Source of the DNA: Clostridia bacterium
GTDB lineage: Bacteria; Bacillota; Clostridia; Oscillospirales; Acutalibacteraceae
Reading direction: 5' to 3'
Length of the DNA stretch: 64,000 bases
Assembly (NCBI GenBank): GCA_017439585.1
Contig: JAFSIV010000008.1
Location: forward strand, 43,688 to 107,687
The position numbers were made by a program, and so were the translations under genes. Numbering within the stretch: position 1 is the stretch's first letter; every line of letters starts with the position of its first letter. The notes beneath the pieces were generated by a model. The model had not been told where the DNA came from. It made no database searches and worked only from the letters and a program-made list of their open reading frames with translations. Below, in pieces: positions 18,078-27,142 of this stretch.

Positions 18078-18776
18078 TTAAAGAATATTGTTCTCTTTTA
18101 TACATTTAAAAATTCTATCAGCAATATATTGCATACCCTTATCCCCGGGATGAATTGAAACACCTTCGTGTTCAAATAATCCTATTGCCATCATTTCCTT
18201 GTTTTCACCAAGGTCTCCAAGCTCCACCAACGGTAAATGCCTATCCTCAGCCAGTTGAGCAATAGCAAGATCGCCCGTGTGACGCCAAAACGATGTTGTA
18301 AGTATTATTTTCGGCGATTTTTCGCCCGAAAGATATTTAATAAAATGCATAAGTTCTTCCTTGAACTTCTTGCCGTTAAAACCTACCGCGTCGCAATTTT
18401 CTATCAGCCTTACAATAATTATATCCGCACCAAAATCACGTGCAGAAGCATACTCACTGTAAAAGTCAATATTGCTTAAATAATTAACCTCCCACTTTGA
18501 ACCCTGACATACGCAAAATGCCGCGTTTGAATCAATATTACGGATATATCTCATTAAAATATGAACATAATCTTTTTCCTCAGCTGAGGCCGCCATTCCC
18601 CAAAAGTTATGCCAGCCAATATCAGGCTTTATGCCATGTAATGTAATGGAATTTCCCAAAAACATCACACGAACACCGCTGTTGTTAGCATCAGTAAACC
18701 TTATATATTCATTATCTTTTAATTGTCTTTCGGCACTTACTGTATTTTTGAATAATAATTCCATTCTAATTCTCAT
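18078..18776 (-). CDS. SGNH/GDSL-family hydrolase, probably cytosolic carbohydrate esterase
   Basis: 232 aa. Block I is VMFLGNSITLHG (residues ~38-49, nucleophile Ser in GNSIT), and block V is SIHPGDKGMQYIA (~206-218) with the catalytic His, preceded by an acidic residue as in SGNH esterases. Between them is an alpha/beta fold with KIILTTSFWRH. There is no signal peptide. As the last gene of the glycan locus, it could remove acetyl or other ester groups from imported oligosaccharides. It lies 83 bases after the unknown gene 18860-19735. An in-frame ATG four codons later is an alternative start. Confidence 0.75.
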   Translation of the reverse strand: MRIRMELLFKNTVSAERQLKDNEYIRFTDANNSGVRVMFLGNSITLHGIKPDIGWHNFWGMAASAEEKDYVHILMRYIRNIDSNAAFCVCQGSKWEVNYLSNIDFYSEYASARDFGADIIIVRLIENCDAVGFNGKKFKEELMHFIKYLSGEKSPKIILTTSFWRHTGDLAIAQLAEDRHLPLVELGDLGENKEMMAIGLFEHEGVSIHPGDKGMQYIADRIFKCIKENNIL

Positions 18777-18859
18777 TTCACTTTGTTATTCAAAGTCAAA
18801 AATAGTAATGTTTGTTCAAAGCATTAAAGTTTTAAGACCGTTTTAAAAATTGCATTTTA

Positions 18860-19735
18860 TCAGCGTTTAGTACCTGTAAGTTGCATATTTTTTATTTTAA
18901 CAGCACCGTTAAACTCATAGAACATTTCCCAGCCTATGTTTGTGCTTGTAATTTTTATGTCATTAAGGTCGGCATCCAAAAACTTATTATATCCCCACGC
19001 AATTTCGATGGCTTTCTTTATTAAGGGAAGCAAATCCACATCGTAATGCACCCAATCGCCAACTATTACCTTTTCGTTGCTAAAAGCATTTTGAGCATGG
19101 TTAATAATTATTTGTCCGGAAGCATCTTCCTTTCCGGAATCTATACCTATATATCCCGGAAACACCTCATAGCGATGGTCATAAAAAGGAATTCCGAACC
19201 ACATAAAATGCCCTTTCTTCAAATCCTGAACAGTTAAATACTGATGAACCTGACAGGAATGTGTATTATGAGAAAAAACATCTTTTTTCATACGGCAGTC
19301 ACAGTAATCTATGCTAAGATCTGCTGTATATCTGAGTTCGTCCAGCTCTCCTAAAAAAGGTGTATCAAAGCATAAATCTCCCTGCTCCAAAAGAATATGA
19401 CACCAATCTTCACCATAATTTCTAACATGTCCCTTATATTCTTCGGTTGAACAAAGCTCCATACGCAAATCATACTCGTCATTTTGAGGGTGAGAGGTGA
19501 TTTTAATAGACGGTGTCTCATAAATAAATCCGCCGTTTTCAAGATTAACGCGTTTAGTTGAATCTTTTAACGGATTGCAATAAACACCCCATTGTGCCAA
19601 AGTCCAAACCGGTTGACTAGCCGCATTGTTCAAGCCGGGATAATTGGCAACTATGCCTTCCTCATGCCTTGCTCCATGCACCTTAAAACCATTATTGATT
19701 TTTTCATCCTTAAAAAACTTAATTTTTTCACTCAC
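18860..19735 (-). CDS. Uncharacterised protein in the glycan-use locus
   Basis: 291 aa, no signal peptide, no membrane segment. I do not recognise the family. It is rich in aromatic residues, Asp and His (GEDWCHILLEQG, CQVHQYLTVQDL, GHFMWFGIPFYDHRYEVFPGYIGID), which looks like a beta-rich carbohydrate-active or carbohydrate-binding fold. Its ATG overlaps the stop of pgmB by 4 bases, so it is translationally coupled to the GH65-pgmB pair and likely works on the same substrate. A glycoside-processing enzyme or a lectin-like partner is conceivable; neither is shown. Confidence 0.6.
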   Translation of the reverse strand: MSEKIKFFKDEKINNGFKVHGARHEEGIVANYPGLNNAASQPVWTLAQWGVYCNPLKDSTKRVNLENGGFIYETPSIKITSHPQNDEYDLRMELCSTEEYKGHVRNYGEDWCHILLEQGDLCFDTPFLGELDELRYTADLSIDYCDCRMKKDVFSHNTHSCQVHQYLTVQDLKKGHFMWFGIPFYDHRYEVFPGYIGIDSGKEDASGQIIINHAQNAFSNEKVIVGDWVHYDVDLLPLIKKAIEIAWGYNKFLDADLNDIKITSTNIGWEMFYEFNGAVKIKNMQLTGTKR

Positions 19736-20379
19736 TGTCCAATTCCAACCCTTTCCTCAGCTGCATACAAACCCGGTATAACGATATCTGCTTTTGACAA
19801 AATTTCGTTATCACCTATACCTACGCATTGCATATTTGCAGCAATAGCTGCTTCTATTCCTGCCGGCGCGTCCTCAAACACAACACAATCTTCTGCTTTC
19901 ATATTTAATCTTTGTGCCGCAACCAAAAACACCTCCGGGTCAGGCTTTACCTTTTGAACGGAATATCCGTCAACTATGGCATCAAAATATTCCTCTAACC
20001 CTAGCCGTTTGATAATTAACGGAGCATTTTTACTCGCAGAGCCTAACGAAATTAAGATATTGTTATCCTTTAAGACCTTCAAATAATTAAGCGCTCCCGG
20101 CAGGATTTCGTCTGACGTCATTTTGGTGATATACTCCAAATACCATGCATTCTTTTTTTCAGCAGCACTTATCTTCTCTTCTTCAGAAAGGGTTATATTA
20201 CCGATTGAAAGCAAAATTTCCAGCGAAGCCATACGGCTGACGCCTTTAAGCCTTTCGTTATCCTTTTCTGTAAAATCAAATCCATAAGATGCTGCGAGGC
20301 GTTTCCACGCAAGATAATGATATTTTGCGGTGTCAACAATAACACCATCTAAATCAAAAATTGCCGCTTTAAATTTCAT
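19732..20379 (-). CDS. pgmB: Beta-phosphoglucomutase (HAD family)
   Basis: Converts beta-glucose 1-phosphate to glucose 6-phosphate. 215 aa from the ATG at 20377-20379 (MKFKAAIFDLDGVIVDTAKYH). The catalytic DLDGV motif, the cap-domain segment LKGVSRMASLEILL, the phosphate-binding SLGSASKNAP and the Mg loop VVFEDAPAGIEAA are present, all typical of beta-PGM rather than generic HAD phosphatases. It overlaps the upstream GH65 gene by 4 bases and the downstream unknown gene by 4 bases. The pairing with GH65, an inverting phosphorylase family that makes beta-glucose 1-phosphate, fixes its role. Confidence 0.93.
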   Translation of the reverse strand: MKFKAAIFDLDGVIVDTAKYHYLAWKRLAASYGFDFTEKDNERLKGVSRMASLEILLSIGNITLSEEEKISAAEKKNAWYLEYITKMTSDEILPGALNYLKVLKDNNILISLGSASKNAPLIIKRLGLEEYFDAIVDGYSVQKVKPDPEVFLVAAQRLNMKAEDCVVFEDAPAGIEAAIAANMQCVGIGDNEILSKADIVIPGLYAAEERVGIGQ

Positions 20380-22721
20380 ACCTTTTCTCCCATTTTTTCG
20401 CATACATTATAAGAAAAGTTAACCTCAGTTCCCGGTTCAATATCTGTTTTATTACCCATAAAGCTTACGGGAAGCGATTTTTCGCCCTTGAAAACTGTAA
20501 CGATTACTTTCATATTATCAAGCTTTACCGAAAAGCCTATGCCGTGCCATTCTGCTTTAAATGAAACACTCTCCCACCAAGGTATAAAGGAAGGATTAAT
20601 CTCAATTCCATCGTTTTTCAATTTCAGTCCGGCAAGCCCTCTCGCTACCGACAACCACGCACCTGCTGCACAGGCTGTATGAATTCCTTCATGAGCACAG
20701 TCATGCTCATCATCCAAATCAAGTCTGGCAGTTTTCATTAAATATTTATAGGCTCTTTCAGGCTGACCGCAATCGGCAGCACAAATTGCATGAACAGGAT
20801 ACGAAAGCGAAGAGGAAGCTTCACATCTGGCTTCATAATAATCCCAGTTGCGTCGATAAATCGCTTCGTTAAAGGGCATATCCATATATGAAAATAGTAA
20901 CATAACATCCGGTTGTTTAATAACTTGACTTTTGTTATACAGACCGGACTGTTTCATCTGAAAGCTTTTCGCTGTGCTGCCGCCCTGCAACTCTAATTCA
21001 CGGTCAAGGTCAAAATAACCGTCAAACTGAGGAATCATACCCGTTATATTATCTATGGGCAGATAAAGCTTTTCGGCAACAGCCGCAATATCAAGTATTT
21101 CGTCCTGAGTCATACCAATTTTTTCTTTTATTTCTTCTGCAATTATCGGCATTTCCTCGCACAGTTGAAGGGTTCCGTCCAATACCCTTTTAACGCAATA
21201 ATTAGTGTACGCGTTATTATCAACGTAAGGATGATGTTCATCCGTTCCGGTTACGCAATTAATAACATAAGCGCCGCGTTCGTCTGACCATTCAACTCTG
21301 CTTGCCCAATATCTGCTTATTTCAAGCAGCATTTCAAGACCATATTTTTTTATAAACTCTCTATCGCCTGTACAGGTCAAATAGCGAAGTATAGCAATAC
21401 CTATATCAGATACTATATGTATTTGTAAAAAAGGATGACGGGTATATGCCCAAACAGTTTCCTCACCGGTCACAGCAGAAGTAAACGGGAATCTTGCACC
21501 CTTTCTTCCCTCGCTTGCGGCAATTTTTCTTGCAGCATCAAGCTTGTTATAGCGATATATTAAAGTGTTTGCAACCAGCTCCGGCATTGTATGCATAAAT
21601 ACAGGCGACTGATATACCTCGGAATCCCACCAAACAAAATTATTATAAACCTCGCCTGTTAAACCTTTTGCCGAAAGGCTATGAACCGCATCATTTCTGG
21701 CTATTGAAATCAAGGTATGGTAATTGCTGAATCTAACGGAATTATCCGCTTCATCATCCCCTTCAATATCAATATTTATGCGATCAAAGAAAGCGGTGTA
21801 CTCCTTTTTGCTTTCAGCAAAAAGCATATCATAGCTTTTTTCGTTTAAAGCCTCTAATTGATTTTCAACACACTGCCTCAAATTTTCATCTGTGTCGCGA
21901 GAAGTAATTATATATATTTTCTTTTCAATAGTATAGGTCTTGCCTTTTTGGGCGTTAAAGGAGTATATATTAGCAATAAAATCCTCATTACAAACAGATT
22001 CAATTTCCGGATTGCAGTTGCCCGAAAATGCTTGCTTCACACCGGTGCAGCAGGCAAATTTGTATTTGCTTCCCGCTAGTAATTCATGCAAAAGACCGTT
22101 TTCATCTGCCTTGGAATACTGTGCTATGGTTGTATGCTGACCGTACGTTTTTGTACGACAGTCAAGACCGCTCATTATAGATATAGGCTTATTGTGATTA
22201 ATCGGCTTACAGGAGGCTTTTATAGCATAGATATGGTCATCGGCAAAGCTTGAAAATCTTTCAAACCTGAACTCAGTTATATCTCCCTTTTCATTTTCCC
22301 AGAGAACATATCTTGTTAAACAGTTATTTTTCATATCAAGTGTACGTTTCCACTCTAAAACCTTACCCTCCCAAGGATAAAAGGTTTCGCCGTCAATAGT
22401 AAACCTGATTAAAAGAAAGTCTATTAAATTGATAATACATTCCTGTTGCTCGAATTTTTTCAATTTGTCTTCATTAAAATAGTATTTTTTCATGTACATA
22501 TTGTCGCAATAAGGAAGACGCATATCAACAATACTATCTATTACACCTCTTATATAGCAACCCTGAATACGCAAGCTGCCATATTCTTCAAGACTTCCTC
22601 TTATTCCAATATATCCATTTCCTGTAGTTAACAGTGATGCCACATTTGGCTCAGTAGATAAATCGTATTTATTTTCTGTAATACACCATTTACCATCTGC
22701 TATTAACCCGCTGTTTTTCAT
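20376..22721 (-). CDS. Glycoside hydrolase family 65 phosphorylase (alpha-glucobiose/oligosaccharide phosphorylase)
   Basis: Phosphorolyses an alpha-glucosidic disaccharide or oligosaccharide with inversion, giving beta-glucose 1-phosphate. 781 aa, cytosolic. The N-terminal beta-sandwich (LLTTGNGYIGIRGSLEEY, ~30-47) is followed by the (alpha/alpha)6 barrel with FLQIHIVSDIGIAI and the catalytic region CVTGTDEHHPYVDNNAYTN near residue 490, whose Glu is the general acid; VIKQPDVMLLF follows the phosphate-binding region. The barrel's late GGSTAKSFQMKQSG and C-terminal beta cap are intact. Maltose, kojibiose, nigerose and trehalose specificities all occur in the family and cannot be told apart by eye. 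It is coupled to pgmB by a 4-base overlap. Confidence 0.92.
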   Translation of the reverse strand: MKNSGLIADGKWCITENKYDLSTEPNVASLLTTGNGYIGIRGSLEEYGSLRIQGCYIRGVIDSIVDMRLPYCDNMYMKKYYFNEDKLKKFEQQECIINLIDFLLIRFTIDGETFYPWEGKVLEWKRTLDMKNNCLTRYVLWENEKGDITEFRFERFSSFADDHIYAIKASCKPINHNKPISIMSGLDCRTKTYGQHTTIAQYSKADENGLLHELLAGSKYKFACCTGVKQAFSGNCNPEIESVCNEDFIANIYSFNAQKGKTYTIEKKIYIITSRDTDENLRQCVENQLEALNEKSYDMLFAESKKEYTAFFDRINIDIEGDDEADNSVRFSNYHTLISIARNDAVHSLSAKGLTGEVYNNFVWWDSEVYQSPVFMHTMPELVANTLIYRYNKLDAARKIAASEGRKGARFPFTSAVTGEETVWAYTRHPFLQIHIVSDIGIAILRYLTCTGDREFIKKYGLEMLLEISRYWASRVEWSDERGAYVINCVTGTDEHHPYVDNNAYTNYCVKRVLDGTLQLCEEMPIIAEEIKEKIGMTQDEILDIAAVAEKLYLPIDNITGMIPQFDGYFDLDRELELQGGSTAKSFQMKQSGLYNKSQVIKQPDVMLLFSYMDMPFNEAIYRRNWDYYEARCEASSSLSYPVHAICAADCGQPERAYKYLMKTARLDLDDEHDCAHEGIHTACAAGAWLSVARGLAGLKLKNDGIEINPSFIPWWESVSFKAEWHGIGFSVKLDNMKVIVTVFKGEKSLPVSFMGNKTDIEPGTEVNFSYNVCEKMGEKV

Positions 22722-22760
22722 TTACATCTACTCCCGTATAATAATTAAACCAAATATAAA

Positions 22761-23666
22761 TCAGCCGCCCGAAAGACCTGTCTGCGATATGCTTTTTACA
22801 AAAGAACGCTGACACAGTACAAAAAGGAAAATCAAAGGTATTGCCACGAATAAACTTGCGGCACATTGTGCCATTTGAGTTCCAATATTATCCCAAGCGA
22901 GATCATTTCTTACACTTACTGTTGAAATCGCCGTTGCTAACAGCGGTGTATCAACAAGATAGGTTTTTGGATATACCGTATCTGTCCATTCCCAACAAAA
23001 TGAAAACAAAAATACGGTTGTCATCATTGTACGGGCATTTGGAAGCATAACCGCCCAAAAGGTCTTAAATACCCCCGCACCGTCAATATATGCCGCCTCT
23101 TCAAGAGTATTCGAGAGGCCTTTGAAATTTTCTCTCATAAGATAAATGTATAGTCCCTCGCGAATACCTAATCCCGTAAAAGCAAGAATTAAGATAGGCC
23201 AAAAGGTATCAACAAGTTCTATTCCGAAAACCGATAGATTAACAAAACTTTGGTACTGCGCAATATTGATTGTCTGATACGGAACAATCATCATAATTAT
23301 AACAAAAGCAAAGGCTAAACCGCTTCCCTTGAATTTAAAACGGGCAAGTCCGTAACCTATTACCGTACAAGCTGCTGTTTGAACAACAGCTACCAAAAAC
23401 GATAACAAAACCGAATTTATTACGCTTGTCGGCAATGAAATCTGATCCAGCATCTTTTTCCAATAATACAGTGAAGGTGTTTTCGGTATCAGCTTTACCG
23501 TATTATCCAGCAGATCCTGAGGACTCATAAAGGAAAGCAGTACCTTGGCCAAAAGTGGCTTTACTATGATAAATCCCAGTCCGAATATAATTATAAAACG
23601 CAATAAAGCATACATCAAATTAAAGGTTTTTGCACGCAATTTGTCATTATTAATTTTGTTTTGCAT
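22761..23666 (-). CDS. Carbohydrate ABC transporter permease (MalG type)
   Basis: 301 aa, six predicted membrane helices (first at ~20-45, FIIIFGLGFIIVKPLLAKVLL). The cytoplasmic coupling loop is EEAAYIDGAGVFKTFWAVMLP (~190-210), matching the EAA-x3-G-x9-I-x-LP motif. The start is taken at the ATG of 23664-23666 (MQNKINNDK), because the in-frame GTG three codons earlier directly follows the stop of the preceding gene and leaves no room for a ribosome binding site. It works with the permease at 23677; no ATPase is encoded in the window, so a shared MsmK/UgpC-like ATPase from elsewhere is implied. Confidence 0.92.
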   Translation of the reverse strand: MQNKINNDKLRAKTFNLMYALLRFIIIFGLGFIIVKPLLAKVLLSFMSPQDLLDNTVKLIPKTPSLYYWKKMLDQISLPTSVINSVLLSFLVAVVQTAACTVIGYGLARFKFKGSGLAFAFVIIMMIVPYQTINIAQYQSFVNLSVFGIELVDTFWPILILAFTGLGIREGLYIYLMRENFKGLSNTLEEAAYIDGAGVFKTFWAVMLPNARTMMTTVFLFSFCWEWTDTVYPKTYLVDTPLLATAISTVSVRNDLAWDNIGTQMAQCAASLFVAIPLIFLFVLCQRSFVKSISQTGLSGG

Positions 23667-23676
23667 TTTTATCACC

Positions 23677-24567
23677 CTAATTGCTAATATTGGACGAAAT
23701 CTTTTTCATTATAAGAAGAATAATCGACACAAAAATTCCCAAAGCCAACAAGTAAATTATATTCATTGCATTTGCCAGTGCATACTGATTTTCACTGAAT
23801 GCCAGAACATTGGTATACCAGAACATACCGTCTGCACTGTCTGCCACAAGAGAGATTGTGTAAACGGCATTTACAGCAATCTGCGGAGTTATCATCGGTA
23901 AAGTTATTTTCCAGAAAAGTTCCCACTTGCTGCAACCTTCGATAGAAGCTGCCTCATATACTGAAACGGGTATTTCCTGAAGTCCTGCAAGGAAAATAAA
24001 TATTTGCAGTCCGCTGCTGCAAGCAATATCGTATATATTATCAACCGCATCGGTTACTATATCTTTCAGCACCTTCGGGAAGTTAAGCGATGACAGTAAA
24101 GCCGACATATCCGTAAAAGCATTTGCCGAATCCACGTCTATCGCCTGTCCTGCACCGCTGTAATACATTGCGGTGCTGTCAGTAGATGAAAGTGCTCCAA
24201 CCGCCAGGATTACCGGAACGAAAAATATAATTCTTGCAATTACTCTACCCTTGAAATCCTGATTAAGAATCGTCGCCATAAGCAGACTGTAAATAATAAT
24301 AACCGGAACATTTATAATCCAGGTTTTAATGCTGGAAACCAGCATCGGCAAAAACTCCGGATCCGACTTGAAAGCAGCCACATATTTTGAAAAGCCGCTA
24401 AACTCGGTAGAAAAATTATGCTGGGTGTCTATTGTGCTTACAGAATATATAAAGGTCTGTATCAAATTCGGAATAAAAACAAGAAAAACACCGATTATAA
24501 GCGGAAGAATAAAAATGTATCCAAAGCGTGCTCGCCGTTCAAACAATGAAGCTTTCTTTTTTAACAT
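23677..24567 (-). CDS. Sugar ABC transporter permease (MalF type)
   Basis: 296 aa membrane protein. The first helix is FGYIFILPLIIGVFLVFIPN (~15-34). An extended periplasmic segment (~120-175, SALLSSLNFPKVLKDIVTD) interrupts the usual pattern before the coupling loop YEAASIEGCSKWELFWKITLP (~210-230). With the downstream MalG-type gene it forms the second permease pair of the locus, 7 bases after the DUF5696-like lipoprotein gene. The substrate is probably an oligosaccharide released by the GH13 enzymes, inferred from context only. Confidence 0.9.
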   Translation of the reverse strand: MLKKKASLFERRARFGYIFILPLIIGVFLVFIPNLIQTFIYSVSTIDTQHNFSTEFSGFSKYVAAFKSDPEFLPMLVSSIKTWIINVPVIIIYSLLMATILNQDFKGRVIARIIFFVPVILAVGALSSTDSTAMYYSGAGQAIDVDSANAFTDMSALLSSLNFPKVLKDIVTDAVDNIYDIACSSGLQIFIFLAGLQEIPVSVYEAASIEGCSKWELFWKITLPMITPQIAVNAVYTISLVADSADGMFWYTNVLAFSENQYALANAMNIIYLLALGIFVSIILLIMKKISSNISN

Positions 24568-24574
24568 TTGAACA

Positions 24575-27121
24575 TCATCCTTTCACTAAATAATCATGGG
24601 CTTTAATTATGTTTCCGTCTACCGTCGCATCCGAGGCACCGTAATTAACATAAACCGTACAGCCGTTATCATACACCGTCCTGCTCACATTTCCTTCAAG
24701 ACTGTACTTAATCATTTTGCTTGTGTTTATCTTTGAATGCACCTTCTTTAAAGCAAGAGCATTTTTAATAAAGTCATCAATACGGTCTGTATCGCTTAAA
24801 GAACGCCACACACTTTTATAATCCGATTCGGTTATAAGAGAGTCGGAACGGGTAATAAAAGAAGCGTACAGGCAGGATGAATATCCAATAGTGTTAAGAA
24901 TACTGTTTTGTGGATTTTCCGAAAGATTATATGGTCCACCGGCATAATTGATATACGAATGCATAACCATTTGTACAAATGGTACACTTTGACTTTGAGC
25001 ATCAGTTTGAGACGAAACAGAAGGTAAATTTAAAATATGATCAGCATATTTTAAAACATAACCGTTTCCAACATCGAACATCATAGAAACGCCCTTATCA
25101 TTCACCTTTTTAAGTGTTTTGTTAACGAGCGACCCGCTCTCTACCCTATCAATTCGGCAGTTTTTATTATAATCTGCACCAAGATACATTCCTGTTGTAC
25201 CATAAGAAAATCCCGGTAAGTTATCACTTCCAAATTCCTTATGAACCGAGCTTATCAAGGAATCTGAAAATTTATCATACAAACTGGGTGAAATAAAATA
25301 TCTGTTTCCAAAATCCAAATCATACTTATGTGTAACAATATCATAGCTGCTACGCAAATTCTGAAGTCTGTTCAAATATCTTGCCGTATCAGTAGAAGGC
25401 GTAAAGCCGTTTCCGCCTTTGTATGCAAACAGCATATCAGTATCCAGATAAAGCTGTCCGCCATTTTCGTTAAGCAGAGCCTTCAAGGCTAACAGTTGCT
25501 CCTTCGTACCAACCTTTTTGGAAAGATTAAAATCAGAATACACCTCATGCTCATAGCCGTTATCACTGTACCCTATAAGCCTTACAACTATCGGACCAAT
25601 TCCGGAATTTATCATTTTTTCCACCGAAGCGGTTATTTCGCCAAGTGTGGATAAAACCGTTTTCTTGCTATACGGAATTCCCATCATACTTTCTTCTTCG
25701 GTTATCATGCAAAGGTAATCAATATAAACCGGATCGCTTTTGCTGTTGTCCGGCTTCAATTCGCCGCGTTCAATAAGCCTTTTTCTATAAATTTCTGCCA
25801 TATCACTGTATTTGTTATTTTCGGCAGTAAGCATACAGTATTCAATCGTAGGAACGGTATTTGCCAATTTCTTTTGAAAAAGATTGTATATAGGTATATC
25901 CATATCGGAATAATCATTTACATCTATGTTACGCATTACAAAGGTGGTGTAAATATGATTTAATGGCGAAGAAATACTGTATGGTGAAACGGTTATTTCT
26001 GCTACTTCTGAGCCCTCGGTAATTTCTGCAAAAAAACCTCCGCCACTCACCGTGGAGCCATATACAGGCATTACGGTATTCTGTTCAAATGCATCAAGCT
26101 TTTCAGTTCTGAGTGAATAGTCGTTACCATAGCATGAGAATACCGCCTGTTGCTGACCGCTGTTATAATCAAACAATGCTCCGCTTCCGTCAGCAACAAA
26201 ATAACTGCCGTTTTCTTCTAAGGAAGAATCAAAAAACGGTAATACTTCTATACTTTGAAGCTTATATTCATCTGTACGCTCAACTATTTTATCGGTTAAT
26301 ACCTTTACATTAAATCCTTCATTAGTAAGACTGTATTCAAGCGGGATAGTATATCCGGGATTGGTGCTTGTATTTGTACTCTCAATCCCTAACTTATCAG
26401 CAACCGTCTTATATTTTGACTGTGTATAGCCTATCGAATCAAGATAAGAGGAAATATCCGCACAATCAATCTCTGTAAGGTTTTCATTTGCAATATATCC
26501 GGCTTTCTTTTTAATAAATGGATATTTATCAACCACATCGGCAATATCCTCCGGCGAATCGTCAGGCGAATAATATGTATAATACCTCTTAAACCTTCGA
26601 ACAATTAAATTGTCTTCAAACTGTTCCAACAGTTCTTCGAAGCTTTGCTCATCAAAGGCCTCAGGTACAAAATTATCCTTTTCGCCCATGGTATAATAAA
26701 CCCTTACAGCTTCACCGTCAGTAAGTATTTTATAATTTTCTATGGCAACACTGTCGGTTTGCGAATACATATAATAGGCATCGCTTTGCTCAGAATAATA
26801 TACAATACTAACCTCAGAATTCATTTTTGCACTTATCTGCTCCGAGGCATATTGAATTTCTCCGGATGCAACAGATGAAGCTACCCTATTTGACAGCTTA
26901 TCGGTCACAGTAAAATGAGTTGTTTTAGAATTAAGAACAAATTTAATTCTATCGTTTTCCAATACAACATTTTCAAATACCTGCTCCCAATCGGAATCAT
27001 CTGCTGTTGAAACATCCGCTTTTACAGCATTTCCTTTTGTATCGGTATTACCACAACCTGTAAAGCTAAGCATTGATATTGTAAATATAATGCAAAGGGC
27101 CAAAATCCTCTTGCAACGCAT
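24575..27121 (-). CDS. Large lipoprotein, DUF5696-like
   Basis: 848 aa with a lipoprotein signal peptide (ILALCIIFTISMLSFTGC, lipid-modified Cys ~23), so anchored outside the membrane. The ~60-430 region is beta-rich (GSYFVADGSGALFDYNSG); the ~440-780 region looks like a TIM barrel with LYLDTDMLFAYKGGN, GVSMMFDVGNGYVLKYADH and YINYAGGPYN. This layout, next to YIP1 and ABC permease genes, is what I recall for DUF5696 proteins of Paenibacillus and clostridia. They resemble glycoside hydrolases but have no assigned activity that I know of. The position between two permease pairs suggests surface capture or trimming of the imported glycan. Confidence 0.7.
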   Translation of the reverse strand: MRCKRILALCIIFTISMLSFTGCGNTDTKGNAVKADVSTADDSDWEQVFENVVLENDRIKFVLNSKTTHFTVTDKLSNRVASSVASGEIQYASEQISAKMNSEVSIVYYSEQSDAYYMYSQTDSVAIENYKILTDGEAVRVYYTMGEKDNFVPEAFDEQSFEELLEQFEDNLIVRRFKRYYTYYSPDDSPEDIADVVDKYPFIKKKAGYIANENLTEIDCADISSYLDSIGYTQSKYKTVADKLGIESTNTSTNPGYTIPLEYSLTNEGFNVKVLTDKIVERTDEYKLQSIEVLPFFDSSLEENGSYFVADGSGALFDYNSGQQQAVFSCYGNDYSLRTEKLDAFEQNTVMPVYGSTVSGGGFFAEITEGSEVAEITVSPYSISSPLNHIYTTFVMRNIDVNDYSDMDIPIYNLFQKKLANTVPTIEYCMLTAENNKYSDMAEIYRKRLIERGELKPDNSKSDPVYIDYLCMITEEESMMGIPYSKKTVLSTLGEITASVEKMINSGIGPIVVRLIGYSDNGYEHEVYSDFNLSKKVGTKEQLLALKALLNENGGQLYLDTDMLFAYKGGNGFTPSTDTARYLNRLQNLRSSYDIVTHKYDLDFGNRYFISPSLYDKFSDSLISSVHKEFGSDNLPGFSYGTTGMYLGADYNKNCRIDRVESGSLVNKTLKKVNDKGVSMMFDVGNGYVLKYADHILNLPSVSSQTDAQSQSVPFVQMVMHSYINYAGGPYNLSENPQNSILNTIGYSSCLYASFITRSDSLITESDYKSVWRSLSDTDRIDDFIKNALALKKVHSKINTSKMIKYSLEGNVSRTVYDNGCTVYVNYGASDATVDGNIIKAHDYLVKG

Positions 27122-27142
27122 TAAGGCAAGTCCTCCTTTTTG

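Noticed and set aside
20380-20403. Longer start for pgmB
   Set aside because: The upstream ATG is inside the GH65 gene without a ribosome binding site; GGGAG before the ATG at 20379 and the ATGA overlap favour the shorter form.
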